Source of the DNA: Phytophthora colocasiae
Taxonomy: Eukaryota; Oomycota; Peronosporomycetes; Peronosporales; Peronosporaceae
Reading direction: 5' to 3'
Length of the DNA stretch: 64,000 nucleotides
Assembly: GCA_018806915.1 (NCBI GenBank)
Contig: JAGKQI010000088.1
Span: 1-64,000, forward strand
Both the position numbers and the translations under genes were made by a program. This document shows, one piece after another, positions 48,903 through 58,839 of this stretch (position 1 is the stretch's first letter; every line of letters begins with the position of its first letter). The notes beneath the pieces are model-generated. The model was not told the DNA's origin. It did not search any database and worked only from the letters and a program-made list of their open reading frames with translations.

Positions 48903-49209
48903 TGTCACAAAATAAAGTGTGTGATATGGTAGCACTAGCACTAGAGGAAGTACAGCATCGGGGGTCGAGCTGATGTGTTGAGTACGCTGGAAAATCGAAA
49001 CTGAGATTGAGTTTAGCACCTTCGTCCTGTCCTCCTAGAGCAATTCCAGTCCCTGGTGCCTGTAACTTCAACATCTAAATTCAAGCACATCGCATTCTTC
49101 ATCCTAGATGACTGCGTTGCACGCGGGTCAGACTGCTTGCTGCAGCTTGATCTCCACAAACGTTGGCATTATCGCGTTCCATGTGCTTGTAGTTGATGAT
49201 ATCGTGACA
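48903..49209 (-). repeat. LTR of TRIM copy 2 (right; 5' LTR in element orientation)
   Basis: 307 bases with the same TGTCAC / GTGACA ends, directly followed by the CAGAC target duplication and the resumption of CRN-plus coding sequence. Confidence 0.88.
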
Positions 49210-50471
49210 CAGACACGACACTGCACGGCGTGGCGTCACTGTTCTGCCGCGTTGGGTTACGTCCATATGCGACGAACCAGCAGTCGCCGCGCACTTGGTC
49301 GCCGAGCTTCATGAGTGTTCTACACTATGTGACGTACAAGAACGACGGCCAGATCAGCGGCTACGTGTCCGAGCCGATCCTGACGTTTGGCGCATCACGC
49401 GTATGGTATCAATTGGAGAAGAATACGAAGCCGTCAGCGTTGGAGTCCCACATTCTCCCCCAGTTCGAGACCATGATGCTCAACGGTATGATCGACACTG
49501 GCAACATTGGTGAACTCGTGGCACGCATCTTTCTCTTGCTGGCAATGGACGCAGTGGCGATTGGTGGAGCTGTCAAGCAAGAGTTCGTCTTCTCGGGTGA
49601 GTTTTGCGACGTCACTGCGTTTGTGCAAAGCTCTTGGGCGACAATCCGAAGCTTAAGGAGGATAAATCCAACGTCGTTGCCAAAAATACGATCGAATTGT
49701 GCAATATCTGGAAAGAGGGCTGGGAAGGTTGGAAAATCGGCTTTAGTCATTTCGTGGAGCTGAGTACGGAACCGACGGAGACCATTTTGTGGAAGCTTCT
49801 AGACCGTCGCGCTGCGGAGTACTTTGCCTCGCGGACAAACAGGAGCGGATCTGATTATTCCAATTTTTCTCCCAGGAGAGTCTTCTGAGGACTGCGAGTT
49901 TCCAGATGGAAGACTCTCATTCATCTTGATTCAAGTCAAGAATCGAGTGGGGAAGGACGACAAGTTTCCGAAATCGGCACTGGGTAACCTAGAACCTTCG
50001 AAGGTTCTCCACAAGTCAAACCTACTTTCTCAAAAACCGACGCAGAAAATGATTCGGTTGTATCTGAGTCTGCCCGGGAAGTGCCGAACGAGACGGCAAC
50101 GCCTGCCCAATCTATTGTAATGCCCGCCGGAGTGACACTTAGGAGCCAGGATGGTGTAGACCCAACATTTGACGGGGCACTGTGCGTCCGCGGAATGTTT
50201 GCGCCGAGCACCGATGAAGAAGACTATGAACGGACCCAGCGATGGCCATTTTTGTCAAAGGGGTTGATTCAAATTCTGCGCAAGCTCGTCAATGCTGCGT
50301 GGTGGGATGGCCAGATACAAGTCCAAAACGACCTGAAGCAGCGCTCCGACGAAGATTTCCAGAATCGCCTTTCATCCGTGCTACCGCAAGAAGTTGCGGT
50401 GGGAAGAGGCAAATCACACGCTGAACTACTTAGCCGACGAAGATGACGATGAACTTCGAGCTTTTGAATGA
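49210..50471 (+). pseudogene. CRN-plus 3, 3' half with intact nuclease core, downstream of TRIM copy 2
   Basis: The reading frame resumes at CAGAC and is open over 49,230-49,763 (with one lost A near 49,629), then over 49,824-50,120 and 50,081-50,446. The nuclease core (D near 49,850, IQVKN near 49,935) and the acidic tail are present. Private additions occur near 49,282 and 50,073 (CCCGGG). Separated from its ATP-binding half by the LTR element, it has no start of its own that I can support. Confidence 0.8.
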
Positions 50472-50779
50472 CCAGTGACCAGTGCATTTTTGAAGTACAT
50501 GTCGTATAGTTCTTGCACGTTGAATAATCTGAATGGAAAAAATCTTTGTTAAACACTTTTAATTGTCAGGGGCTAATGGCATCACGATGGGAGGCCTGAA
50601 CTACGCTTGACACCACCAGTTTGAGGCTCAACATCCTCCTCGAAAGGTCGCTGCAACGCTCGGTCTCCGTGTCACAGGGACGCCATACGCTGGTGTTGTT
50701 GGTACATATCATGGGGTGGCTTCTACCCTGAAGCATTTATCATTTCTCCACTCGAAGTCTCTCAACCAAACCTCCCGTC
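50472..50779 (+). promoter_or_regulatory. Spacer and ABC H upstream region
   Basis: About 308 bp without a gene, matching 21,251-21,564. TTTATCATTTCTCC (TCATTTC at 50,740-50,746) fits the oomycete initiator and sits about 40 bases before the ATG. In the chimeric units the joint falls just upstream of this block, so the initiator is kept there. Confidence 0.5.
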
Positions 50780-53718
50780 ATGGCAGTGGAGATTCCAATC
50801 GAAGGCAACGTATATAGCCCCGAGGGGATCAAGCCTGACAGTGCCAAGACGCTCATGGCGCAAGGCTCACTGGATCTACACGATCACGTCGCGTCTCACA
50901 TGACAAATGCTTTTGGAGACCATTTTCCCACGATGGAGTTCCGCTTCAAGAACGTTTCGATCTCAGCGGATGTAGTGGTGAAGGATACTTCCGATGCCAA
51001 AACCACACTCCCGAACGTTGTGATGAAGACCATTCGCGGCCAACTCGCGAGGAGGAGATATTGGGAGAAGCCCTTCATGCATGGAACTCCGGAGGAAAAC
51101 CAAGAAGCCTTGAAGGTAGTACGAGCAATGTACCAGCACTATCCTGAAGTTGTGATCCAACAGCTTGGACTGGATACCTGTCAGAACACCATTGTCGGGG
51201 ATGCCATGCATCGAGGTGTCTCTGGTGGTGAACGCAAGCGAGTGACAACTGGAGAGATGGCGTTTGGCAATGCGTACGTGAAGATGATGGACGAGATCAG
51301 TACAGGACTGGATAGTGCTGCTGCGTTCGATATCCTCACGATGCAGAGGAGTATTGCCAAGAAGTTCCACAATACGGTCGTGATTTCTCTCTTACAGCCG
51401 TCTCCCGAGCTGTTTGCGCTTTTCGATAATGTTATTCTGCTGAATGAAGGTCGTGTCATGTACAACGGGCCTTGTGACGAAGCTCTGGACTACTTTGAAG
51501 CTCTCGGATTCAAACGCCTTCCACATCGTGACGTTGCGGATTTTTCTGATTGATTTTGGAACCAACAAACAGGTTCAACACCAAGTACGTGGTAATGTCC
51601 CTCGTACTCCCCAAGAATTTGGGAGGCGTTTGAAACCTCTTCCGCTTATGAACGTCTTCAAGCGGAGTTGAGTGTTCCATATTCAACTGGAGACATGGCG
51701 AGGATCATGAAGACTCAACAGGAATTCTACCAGTCCTTTTGGGCTAGTACGATTTTACTGATGAAGCGCCAGATTACAATGATGAGGCGGGAAATGTCAG
51801 GTCTCGTTGGGCGATTAATGATGAACACTTTGCTGGCGTTACTGTACGGCTGTGTCTTCTACCAAATGGACCCAAGTGACCCGCAATTAGTGATGGGCGT
51901 CATTTTCGAGTCGGCTCTGTGCTTGTCGATGGCTCTTTCAGCTCAGATCCCAAGCATCATGGCGGCCCATGACGTGTTTTACAAGCAACGAGGCAACAAT
52001 TTCTTCCGAACAGCGTTGTACATTCTGTCGTACTCGGCAAGTCGACTTCCCCCGATCATTTTTGAGACGGTGGTTTTCAGTTCTATTGTCTATTGGATGT
52101 GCGGTTTTTGTGAGCTCTGTGGAGAGCTTCATCCTCTTCGTGGTGATCATTTGTTTGGTGAACTTTACGTCCGCGGTTTTCGTTTTCTTCTTGGCGTCTG
52201 TTGCCGGTGAACCCCATTGCTGGCATTGCAATTGGGCTGTTTATCTTGTTCGCTGGCTTTACGAAAGACCAGATTCCGGATTATCTCATCTGGATATACT
52301 GGATTAAGCCTGTGGGCTGGGAGTCCGTGCTCTCGCGGTGAATCAAGTACACTGAGGCTCGTTTTGACACTTGCATCTACAACGACGTGGACTATTGTGC
52401 CCGATGCGGTATGAAGATGGGGAGTACGCACTTTCCTCTTACGAGGTCCCAACCCAGAGATACTGGATCTGTGGTACGGCATGTTGTACACTGTAGGCGC
52501 CTACTTTGTCTACTTCTCGTTATCTTTTCTCGCACTGGATATCACCGATACGAAAGTCCGGAGAACGTGGTGATTAAAAGCAAGAAGACATCGACAGTAA
52601 AAGTGTAGCCTTCAAGCTTGGAGAATATACGCTCACACAGACTTCACGAAATAACGAGGCGAAATGACTGTCTCCAGTGGACTTGGGCTCGGATAGATCC
52701 CTCGTGCCAGTCACGGTGGCATTCAAGGACTTGTGGTACACAGTTCCAGACCCGGCAGATTCCGACAAAGCATCAACTTACTCAAAGGGTATCAGTGGAT
52801 ATGCACTTCCTGGAACAATTACCGCACTTATGGGATCTTCTGGTGCCGGGTAAAACGACTCTGATGGATGTGATCGCTGGACGAAAGAGTGGTGGTAAGA
52901 TTCAAGGCCAAATTCGGCGACGGACTTGGCTATTAGACGTTCAACCGGGTACTGCGAACAAATGGATATCCACTCGGAGTCGTCCACATTTCGGGAGGCG
53001 TTGACGTTCAGTGCTTTCTTGCGTCAAGGTGCTGATGTTCCTGACAGCTCTCGGTGGATATGTGCTTGGACTTGCTGGACTTGACTCCGATCGCCGATCA
53101 GATCATCCGAGGCAACTCAGTGGAGCAGATGAAGCGGCTAACGATCGGCGTGGAACTGGCAGCTCAAACCGAGTGGGCTCTTCCTGGATGAACCTACGAG
53201 CGGCTCGGATGCCCGATCAGCCAAGTTAACCATAGACGGTGTCCGCAAAGTGGCGAACACGGGACGAACACGGGACGAACGATCATTTGTACGATCCACT
53301 AGCCTTCCGCCGAGGTGTTCCAGGTGTTCGACAGTATGTTGCTATTGAAACGTGGTGGCGAGACGGTTTACGCTGGTGATTTGGGCACGAACGCACAGGA
53401 AATGATCTCCTACTTCGAATCCATCGATGGTGTGGAGAAATTGAAAACGAACTACAATCCTGCATCGAGGGTTCTGGATGTGGTTGGAGCTGGTGTCGGT
53501 AACGGCAACGGTGACAAGACCGATTTCGTCGGTATCTTCAAATCCAGTGGAACCTGGGAGAAGCTGCAGTCAAATTTGAATCTGGAGGGTGTATTTCGGC
53601 CGTCTCCGTCGATTCCTTCTCTCGAATATGCTGACAAACGTGCTGCAACGGAGTTGACTCAGATGAAAGTTCTCCTTGAGCGCTTCTCCAACCTGTACTG
53701 GCGCACGGCGTCTTTTAA
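50780..53718 (+). pseudogene. PDR/ABCG transporter pseudogene, copy H, part before the piggyBac insertion
   Basis: The best-preserved N-terminus: ATG 50,780 opens 257 codons. NBD1 keeps the signature VSGGERKR (near 51,220), [10 protein letters not shown] and LLQPSPE, but between the IRGQLARRR segment and HGTPEEN the whole Walker A block normal for PDR proteins is absent. The first membrane domain is open over 51,668-52,210. Shared frame lesions: a missing T in AGAATTTGGGAGG (near 51,615), GTTGCCGGTGAAC (near 52,200), GCACTGGATATC (near 52,533) and GGCGAAATGACTG (near 52,659). In NBD2 a TAG replaces the usual Gln codon after ACGATCCAC (near 53,299). The NBD2 Walker A has a private extra C. Full PDR pumps export lipids or drugs at the plasma membrane; this one cannot. 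Confidence 0.88.
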
Positions 53719-53783
53719 CCCCTCTACTCCCAACGTCGTATCTTACGCCATAGCAAAATCACTATGTCGTAAGTTACGACATA
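53719..53783 (+). repeat. Left terminal inverted repeat of the piggyBac element with a 21-base palindrome
   Basis: It begins CCCCTCTACTCCCAACG. The palindrome at 53,763-53,783 has 10-base arms TATGTCGTAA / TTACGACATA around a central G. The motif ATGTCGTA also recurs singly at other subterminal positions (54,110, 54,250), which suits transposase binding sites. Confidence 0.85.
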
Positions 53784-54063
53784 CGGCAATTAACAATAGA
53801 AAATGGATCGGGCAATACTTTAATCAAGTCTAAATTGGAGCATAAGATGCTAGAGGTGATTTGGACCACCTTCAGAACCAGGACGATCTATCTTGATGAT
53901 TTGAAAGCGGGAAAGAATCCAGGTGCCGACAGTCACACAAACCATTCATTAGCTCAATGGCGCACATCTGACAAGCCGCAGAACAAAGGAATCCGCTGTC
54001 GAGGTGGCACGTGACATTGATTTTGGACATTTCAGGCGTCAACTAAAGCCTGTGGGTTGGTCC

Positions 54064-54130
54064 TTAACCCCTCGACTCCCAGATTTGAGGGCCCTGGACG
54101 GCCTATCGCATGTCGTATCATACGACGTAG
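54064..54130 (+). repeat. Additional piggyBac-like terminus 345 bp inside the element
   Basis: TTAA (54,064-54,067) is followed by CCCCTCGACTCCCA and, about 41 bases on, by GTCGTAT-C-ATACGAC, the same layout as the true ends. It may be the remains of a related element inserted near the left end, or a duplicated terminus. Confidence 0.6.
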
Positions 54131-54414
54131 TGTTGGGTCTACATATTTGTATGGGGCAAAGACAGACTTAGTAGTCTGAGTATTAAGTATCAACAGGTCC
54201 ATCCAGCAAAGTCGTAACTTATACGTCTTTCCACTCATTCCCGTTTAATGAATGTCGTATCTTACTCTGATAGGGCACACAGCCAAGAAAAAAGTCCGAT
54301 CGTACGCCTGTCATTTGCAAACTTCCGGTATAGAACGCACATCGACTCAAGGTACCAGTCATTACAAAGATACAACACAATGGACTCATCAAATTCTCAC
54401 TCGTCTTTGTCTTG

Positions 54415-54740
54415 TTACTCAGCCTCATCATCTGCTTCGTCCCCGCGAAGCTGAAGCTCCCGGCGAGTCTTCTTTCGTTTTCCTGCTTCCTGACCTGGGC
54501 GCCGCAACACAACTCTCTTTCCTAAGTTTGCTGGGATGGTCTGGCCGGCATCAAAGTCGTCGTGCCAGATCTCGAAGCAAGTCTTCGCCACACCCTTGTA
54601 TTCTCTCCTGATCTTATTGCATAGCCAACACTTGGCATCATCTATCGAGCACCGCTCGCAAAAGAAGGTGGTCGCGTACGACTTCTTCTTGCGGTCTGTT
54701 CGAAGCAAAGCGCAAACCTTGCAGGAGCGCTGGCGACGCT
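54415..54740 (-). pseudogene. C-terminal cysteine-rich domain of the piggyBac transposase, out of frame with the main body
   Basis: This frame has CKVC, CERC, CWLC, then CFEIWH, the usual order of the zinc-binding C-terminal domain of piggyBac transposases that binds the transposon ends. The main transposase frame stops at 54,753, one frame away. A one-base frameshift is the simplest explanation. A tiny intron is possible but the only GT-AG pairs there are under 50 bp. A basic stretch (GKRKKTRR) and an acidic tail follow. Confidence 0.7.
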
Positions 54741-54752
54741 TCTGTACGCTGG

Positions 54753-57186
54753 CTACCGTGACCGATCTTCACTCTGCTCGAGGACATGCGTCAGCCGCGG
54801 TGTACGTTTGCGCTTCGCGGTCGTAGCTGGTGGTGTAGCAACGACTCCGGTAAAATCTTCAGCCTTCAGCTGAAGGAGCTGGTTCTGCAAAATCCCATAC
54901 CATTCGCGACGCTTCATGGACGGCGTACCAGCAATCTTCGCAGCCTCGGTGTGAGAGATGTAGGCGTTTACCAATACCAAGTCAATAAAGCCCAGAAATA
55001 GACTTTTATAATACTTCTTGAACTTCGTGGAAGTCTGAAGCGAGTAAGCTTGAAGGCGAAGTTGATCGTGCACATCAACTCCGCCCATCCAGCTTTGATA
55101 GTTGTTCACTGCAGCAGGACATGGTACAGTAATTGCACCGATCTGTTTGACCTTTCTCTCAATACTCGACGGAGTCATCACAGCTCCGGTGCACAGGTAG
55201 TGCACCGGCTTACGATCCCACCAGTGGAACTCGAGCATAGTTGGAATAGCAACAGAACGGGAAAATGTGAACGTGCCGCGAGGAATAGAAGCTGGGCGTG
55301 TAGCATTCTTGACCCGCAGTCTCTTGTCTAGGCCTAGCCGATTCACCATAATAGTCCCAGCGACGTAAACGTTCATGTCCAGCAGCTCAATCGCCAGGAG
55401 GACGGAAGAATAGTAACGGTCAACCACAACAGCATGCCACCGTTGACGATCACGTCCCCCCAGTACGAGCTTCAGGTTACGAACTACAGCCGCGGCGCCG
55501 GTCTTGTGGTCAAATGAAGTATCAGTGTTCTCCAGGTTCCGCTTGCCAGCATACATTTCAAAACTAGTACGATACGACATTAGCAGTCAGTCAGAATCGC
55601 ACATGGAGTAAGTTACGACATTGACAAACTTACCGATGACAGTACGCAGTCCTTGAATCACAAGTCATAAACATCTTAGAGCCATACCTGTGAGGTTTAT
55701 CTGGCATAAACATTCTGGTAGTGTTCCTTTTAGACGTCGCAGGCAAAACTCCTTCATCAAACGAGAAGACGGCTGGCAATGTCCACCCCTCTAAGAAACG
55801 TTGCTGGACCCTGGTGATCACTGGGCGAAGCTTCCACATCTTGTCTCGGTTTCGTACACCTTGGTTGTCGACAAAGTGAAGGTCGCGGAGGATGTCTTGG
55901 CAGCGGTTGCGGCTCATGAAGCGTCCGAAATTGCCGGCGGGAATTGCTCCGTCTTCTACCATCGACCAGTGAGACGCAAAGTTTTTCTGGGGGCACAACA
56001 TCCGCGCGACGAGCAAGCCGACAACATGCAGGATCTCGTGCGGCTGGTACGCAGCCTTGGACTTCAAGCGACGACGGATGTTCTTCAAAGTGTCCATTCG
56101 GCGGTCGGATTTCTTCGCTTGGCGTGCTTGGATAGCTTTTGCACGTCGATCAACTTGTTGAAGACCGTACAAGTTAGTCTCATGGTTGATTTTGACCCAT
56201 AAACTCTTTGGCATAAAGTAAAAGAACGTCAAAATGGGCGAATGGCAGAGTTTCCGAAGCTCGCTAACGGGTTGAGCTTCGTCAGTACCAAGTCCAGGAA
56301 ATGCTTCCGTATCCGACTCGTACACAGATGACACTTCCGTCCACTCCATTGCTCGCAACGCGTCTTCACGTAATCGGACAGCACTCCTGTCAGATGTTCC
56401 AGCGCCCAACTGAAGCGAGGCAATGAACGCCTCATCCATTTGCACTGCATCACTGTCGGAGATAACGTCTTCATCGCCTTCATTCTCAGCACGGCTTGGA
56501 TCCTCCAGGTCTTCCTCGTATGCCACGCCGTCACTCTCATCAGAGCCGAAGCTCTCGTACAAGCTCGCGTTTTCTGTATCTGGCACGAAGTTGACGTCCT
56601 TCTCCTCCTTCCGCAAGTATGGAGTACGGCTTATGGCTTCCTCTTCGTCACTCTCTACTCCAGACGCACCCGACAATAGCTGCAGACCTGCCGCGGCTTC
56701 TTCCATCTGTGATTCATCCAACAAGAGTCCATCCGGTGGTATGTCAAACGCGCGCGCCACTGCTGTCTGCGAGAGCTCGGCCTCTGACTCACTTGACGCG
56801 CCAAATAAATTCTGGATGGTGCGCTGAGATAGCTGGACCGTAGTGTCGATCTGAGAAGCCCTTACATCTTCGCCGTCACCGTTTCCGTCATTCACGTTGC
56901 TGCTACCGTCAAGTATGTCGATGCAGGTCTCCTCAGCTGTGTCAGCTTCCTCCAGTAATCCAGATTCTAGTACATGCTTCACTACGGCGTCCTCTCCGAC
57001 GAAGACGTCGACTCCATTTGGACTGGCGTAAATCCACTCGGTCTGCAGGCCACTAGGCTTCTTAGCCGTCCAGCCAACCGCTCGAAGTTGGCGCCAGAGG
57101 TAGCCAAAGTTGGTATCTCGCGCTGCTGCTGCTGCGGCAGCGGTGGCGGCCGCTTTTCCTCGGCGACTGGACCGGATTCGCGCCAT
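54753..57186 (-). CDS. piggyBac transposase, two exons (57,186-55,634 and 55,563-54,753)
   Basis: Joining across the 70-base intron gives 787 codons before the stop. The ATG at 57,186 (MARIRSSRRGK) is chosen because the frame upstream of it starts only at a TTG. Order: a basic poly-Ala N-terminus, an acidic disordered region, then the DDE-type catalytic core. The three catalytic Asp candidates are FSFDEG (residue 477), VVVDRYYSS (566) and GGVDVHDQ (681), as in the DDE_Tnp_1_7 family. It would cut and paste DNA at TTAA in the nucleus. Apart from the cysteine-rich end, which is in another frame, the gene is intact, in contrast to the indel-riddled array around it. That fits a recent insertion. 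Confidence 0.85.
55564..55633 (-). other. 70-base GT-AG intron in the piggyBac transposase
   Basis: On the minus strand exon 1 ends CATCG, the intron starts GTAAGT and ends TACTAG, and a CTAAT branch-like site lies about 20 bases before the end. Splicing joins CG to T and gives the arginine of HRFEMYAGK. Without splicing the frame meets TAA at the donor. The intron contains AATGTCGTAACTTAC and AATGTCGTATCGTAC, copies of the element's end motif. Confidence 0.8.
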
Positions 57187-57388
57187 CCGGTAAAATCTGG
57201 AATGAGCGGTTGGCAATGCACTGGAGCTGGATATTCAGATCCAAAAGCTGATCCCCGTGCCCTAGGTTTCCCGCGCTCCCCCGTGTCTGGATTTTCTTCA
57301 AATACATCTTTGAACTTATTTCCAGGTAAATGACTTGATTAAAGTATTGAAAAACTCTTTTTGAGCCAAACTCTAATGATCTCATTCG

Positions 57389-57453
57389 TATGTCGTATGA
57401 TACGACATAACATTTTGGCTATGGCGTATCTTACGACGTTGGGAGTCGAGGGG
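57389..57453 (-). repeat. Right terminal inverted repeat of the piggyBac element with a 21-base palindrome
   Basis: Read inward on the minus strand it begins CCCCTCGACTCCCAACG. The palindrome at 57,389-57,409 has arms TATGTCGTAT / ATACGACATA around one base, again 44 bases from the tip. Confidence 0.85.
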
Positions 57454-57457
57454 TTAA

Positions 57458-57872
57458 CTCGGGAATGGAGCCTGATGGGGGGTTTTGTAGGCCAGGGTGC
57501 AGTACAGTATTGTGTAGTGGAATACATACTGTATACGCTCAAAGCAATAAGAGGCCTGCGTGTCAATTGATGAGTGTTAGGAAGTGTCGAGTTGTAACAC
57601 ACACTTCCTTGAATTGGTGTACCTTTTGTTGCCATGACTGCAGTTATGTTCTTGTCTGATCTGAAGTAGTGGCGGTAAGTTACGACATTGAGGACTCAAT
57701 GTGATCGACAAAGGTGTATATTAGACGACATTGAAAATAAAACCTTTTGAAAATTAATACACCGATCTTCATGTCGTGGCTATGCATCATACAAACTCGA
57801 AGTAATGTGCGTATGGTGTACTTATGACGTTCATTAGCGTGTTATGGTGTATATTTCTTGGGAACCAAGGGA
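57458..57872. mobile_element. 415-bp TTAA-bounded segment between the piggyBac right end and the ABC gene
   Basis: It lies between TTAA at 57,454-57,457 and TTAA at 57,873-57,876. It is absent from all other ABC copies, so it is inserted DNA. It repeats the TTACGACAT motif (near 57,680) and related CGACAT / ATGTCG words, but its ends do not form a good inverted repeat. It could be a decayed non-autonomous piggyBac relative into whose edge the large element jumped, or flanking DNA carried along. No gene is visible. Confidence 0.55.
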
Positions 57873-58668
57873 TTAACCTGACGCGATTCGGTGTCTCCTT
57901 CGTCTTGGGACTGCTAGGCGGCATCACCTACCTCGACACTGACTACAACACGAACGCGGGTATCAACTTCGGAATGGGGATGGTGTTCTCTGTGATGGGA
58001 TTCGCCGGATTCACATGCTTCACCGGTATGGTGTCCGTCGCAGCCGCAGAACGAGCTGCTTTCTATCGCGAACGAGCATCTCAAACGTCAATGCATTCTG
58101 GTACTTCTGTGCTTCCAGTGTCATCGAGATCCCGTACGCTATGGCAGCTGTCATGCTGTGTATGGTAGTATTCTACCCCGTCGTTGGCTTTACTGGAGCT
58201 GGTGCTTTCTTCACTTTCTATCTCATCCTGGTACTGTGCGTGCTGTTTCAGTCGTATTTGGCTGAGTTGATGGTTTTCTTGTCTCCGAACATGGAAGTGG
58301 CTGAGATTCTGGGAATGGTGGTAAACCTCATCACGTTCTTGTTCTCGGGCTTTAGTCCTCCGGCTGAATCGATTCCTCAGGGCGTGAAATGGGTTTACCA
58401 TCTCAATCCACTGACGTACACACTGTCTGCTCTCGCGACGGTTGTGTTTGGCGATTGCTCGGGCGATGGGGATATCGGATGCAGCCAAGTTATTGGAGCA
58501 CCACCTTTGCTTCCGGATGACATCACCGTGAAGGAATTCTTGGAGATCAACTTCGGAATGTACCACGACGACATCTGGAGGAACTGCGGGATCATGGTAG
58601 CTTTTGTGCTTTTCGTCCGCATTTTGACCATCCTGGCGATGAGGTTTGTCAACTTTCAGAACAAGTAA
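57873..58668 (+). pseudogene. PDR/ABCG transporter pseudogene, copy H, part after the piggyBac insertion
   Basis: It resumes at TTAACCTGACGCG and encodes the second membrane domain to TAA at 58,668. The run 58,015-58,668 is open for 217 codons, the cleanest version of this domain in the window, with the VVFYPVVGFTG and FSGFSPPAESIPQG segments and the CSGDGDIGCSQ extracellular loop. Upstream, CAAACGTCAATGC lacks one base relative to a continuous RERASQT to NAFWYF reading. The same change is seen in copies C, D and G. Confidence 0.85.
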
Positions 58669-58839
58669 GATGTCCATAACGTCTCAAATAAAACTAGTAA
58701 AGTGTTGAAAAGATTCCTATGGACCGTTAGTAAATGATAAGGACTGGCTATAGAGTTTTGACATGACCACAGAGCTAGCTATACGTGGGATAAATGCAGA
58801 AGTCGCTTATGAACCGAACAGGCCTCGCTTTCTTCACTT

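Larger units (their letters stand above)
47931..49209 (-). mobile_element. TRIM-like non-autonomous LTR element, copy 2 (complete)
   Basis: The reference copy, 1,279 bp. LTRs at 47,931-48,236 and 48,903-49,209 are nearly identical, begin TGTCAC and end GTGACA. The element is flanked by the 5-bp duplication CAGAC (47,926-47,930 and 49,210-49,214). Uninterrupted CRN copies (for example near 20,000) have CAGAC once, which proves insertion. A purine tract GGAGGAGGGAA on the minus strand abuts the left LTR, so the element probably reads on the minus strand. The 666-bp interior has no pol domain. It carries a 168-bp minisatellite. I could not recognise a primer-binding site next to the right LTR. 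Confidence 0.88.
53719..57453 (-). mobile_element. piggyBac-type DNA transposon inserted in ABC copy H
   Basis: 3,735 bp bounded by TTAA at 53,715-53,718 and 57,454-57,457, the piggyBac target. The terminal inverted repeats agree at 53 of 65 positions by my count. Each ends inward in a 21-base palindrome placed 44 bases from the tip. A further matching block CAATACTTTAATC lies near 53,812 and, inverted, near 57,345. It carries one transposase gene on the minus strand. Uninterrupted ABC copies read GCGTCTTTTAACCTGACG, so the insertion split TTAA as expected. The extra 415 bp to the right (57,458-57,872) is described separately. Confidence 0.88.

Noticed and set aside
47931..49209. Element considered as an intron of CRN-plus
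   Set aside because: The ends are TGTCAC and GTGACA without GT-AG borders, with long terminal repeats and a target duplication; uninterrupted copies have the site once.
51600..52700. Introns or programmed frameshifting to rescue the ABC reading frame
   Set aside because: The frame breaks are single-base changes without GT-AG pairs around them, and the TAG in NBD2 would remain in any case.
54252..54611. Plus-strand open frames across 54,248-57,333
   Set aside because: They lie opposite the piggyBac transposase and show no domain; they are shadows of the minus-strand gene.
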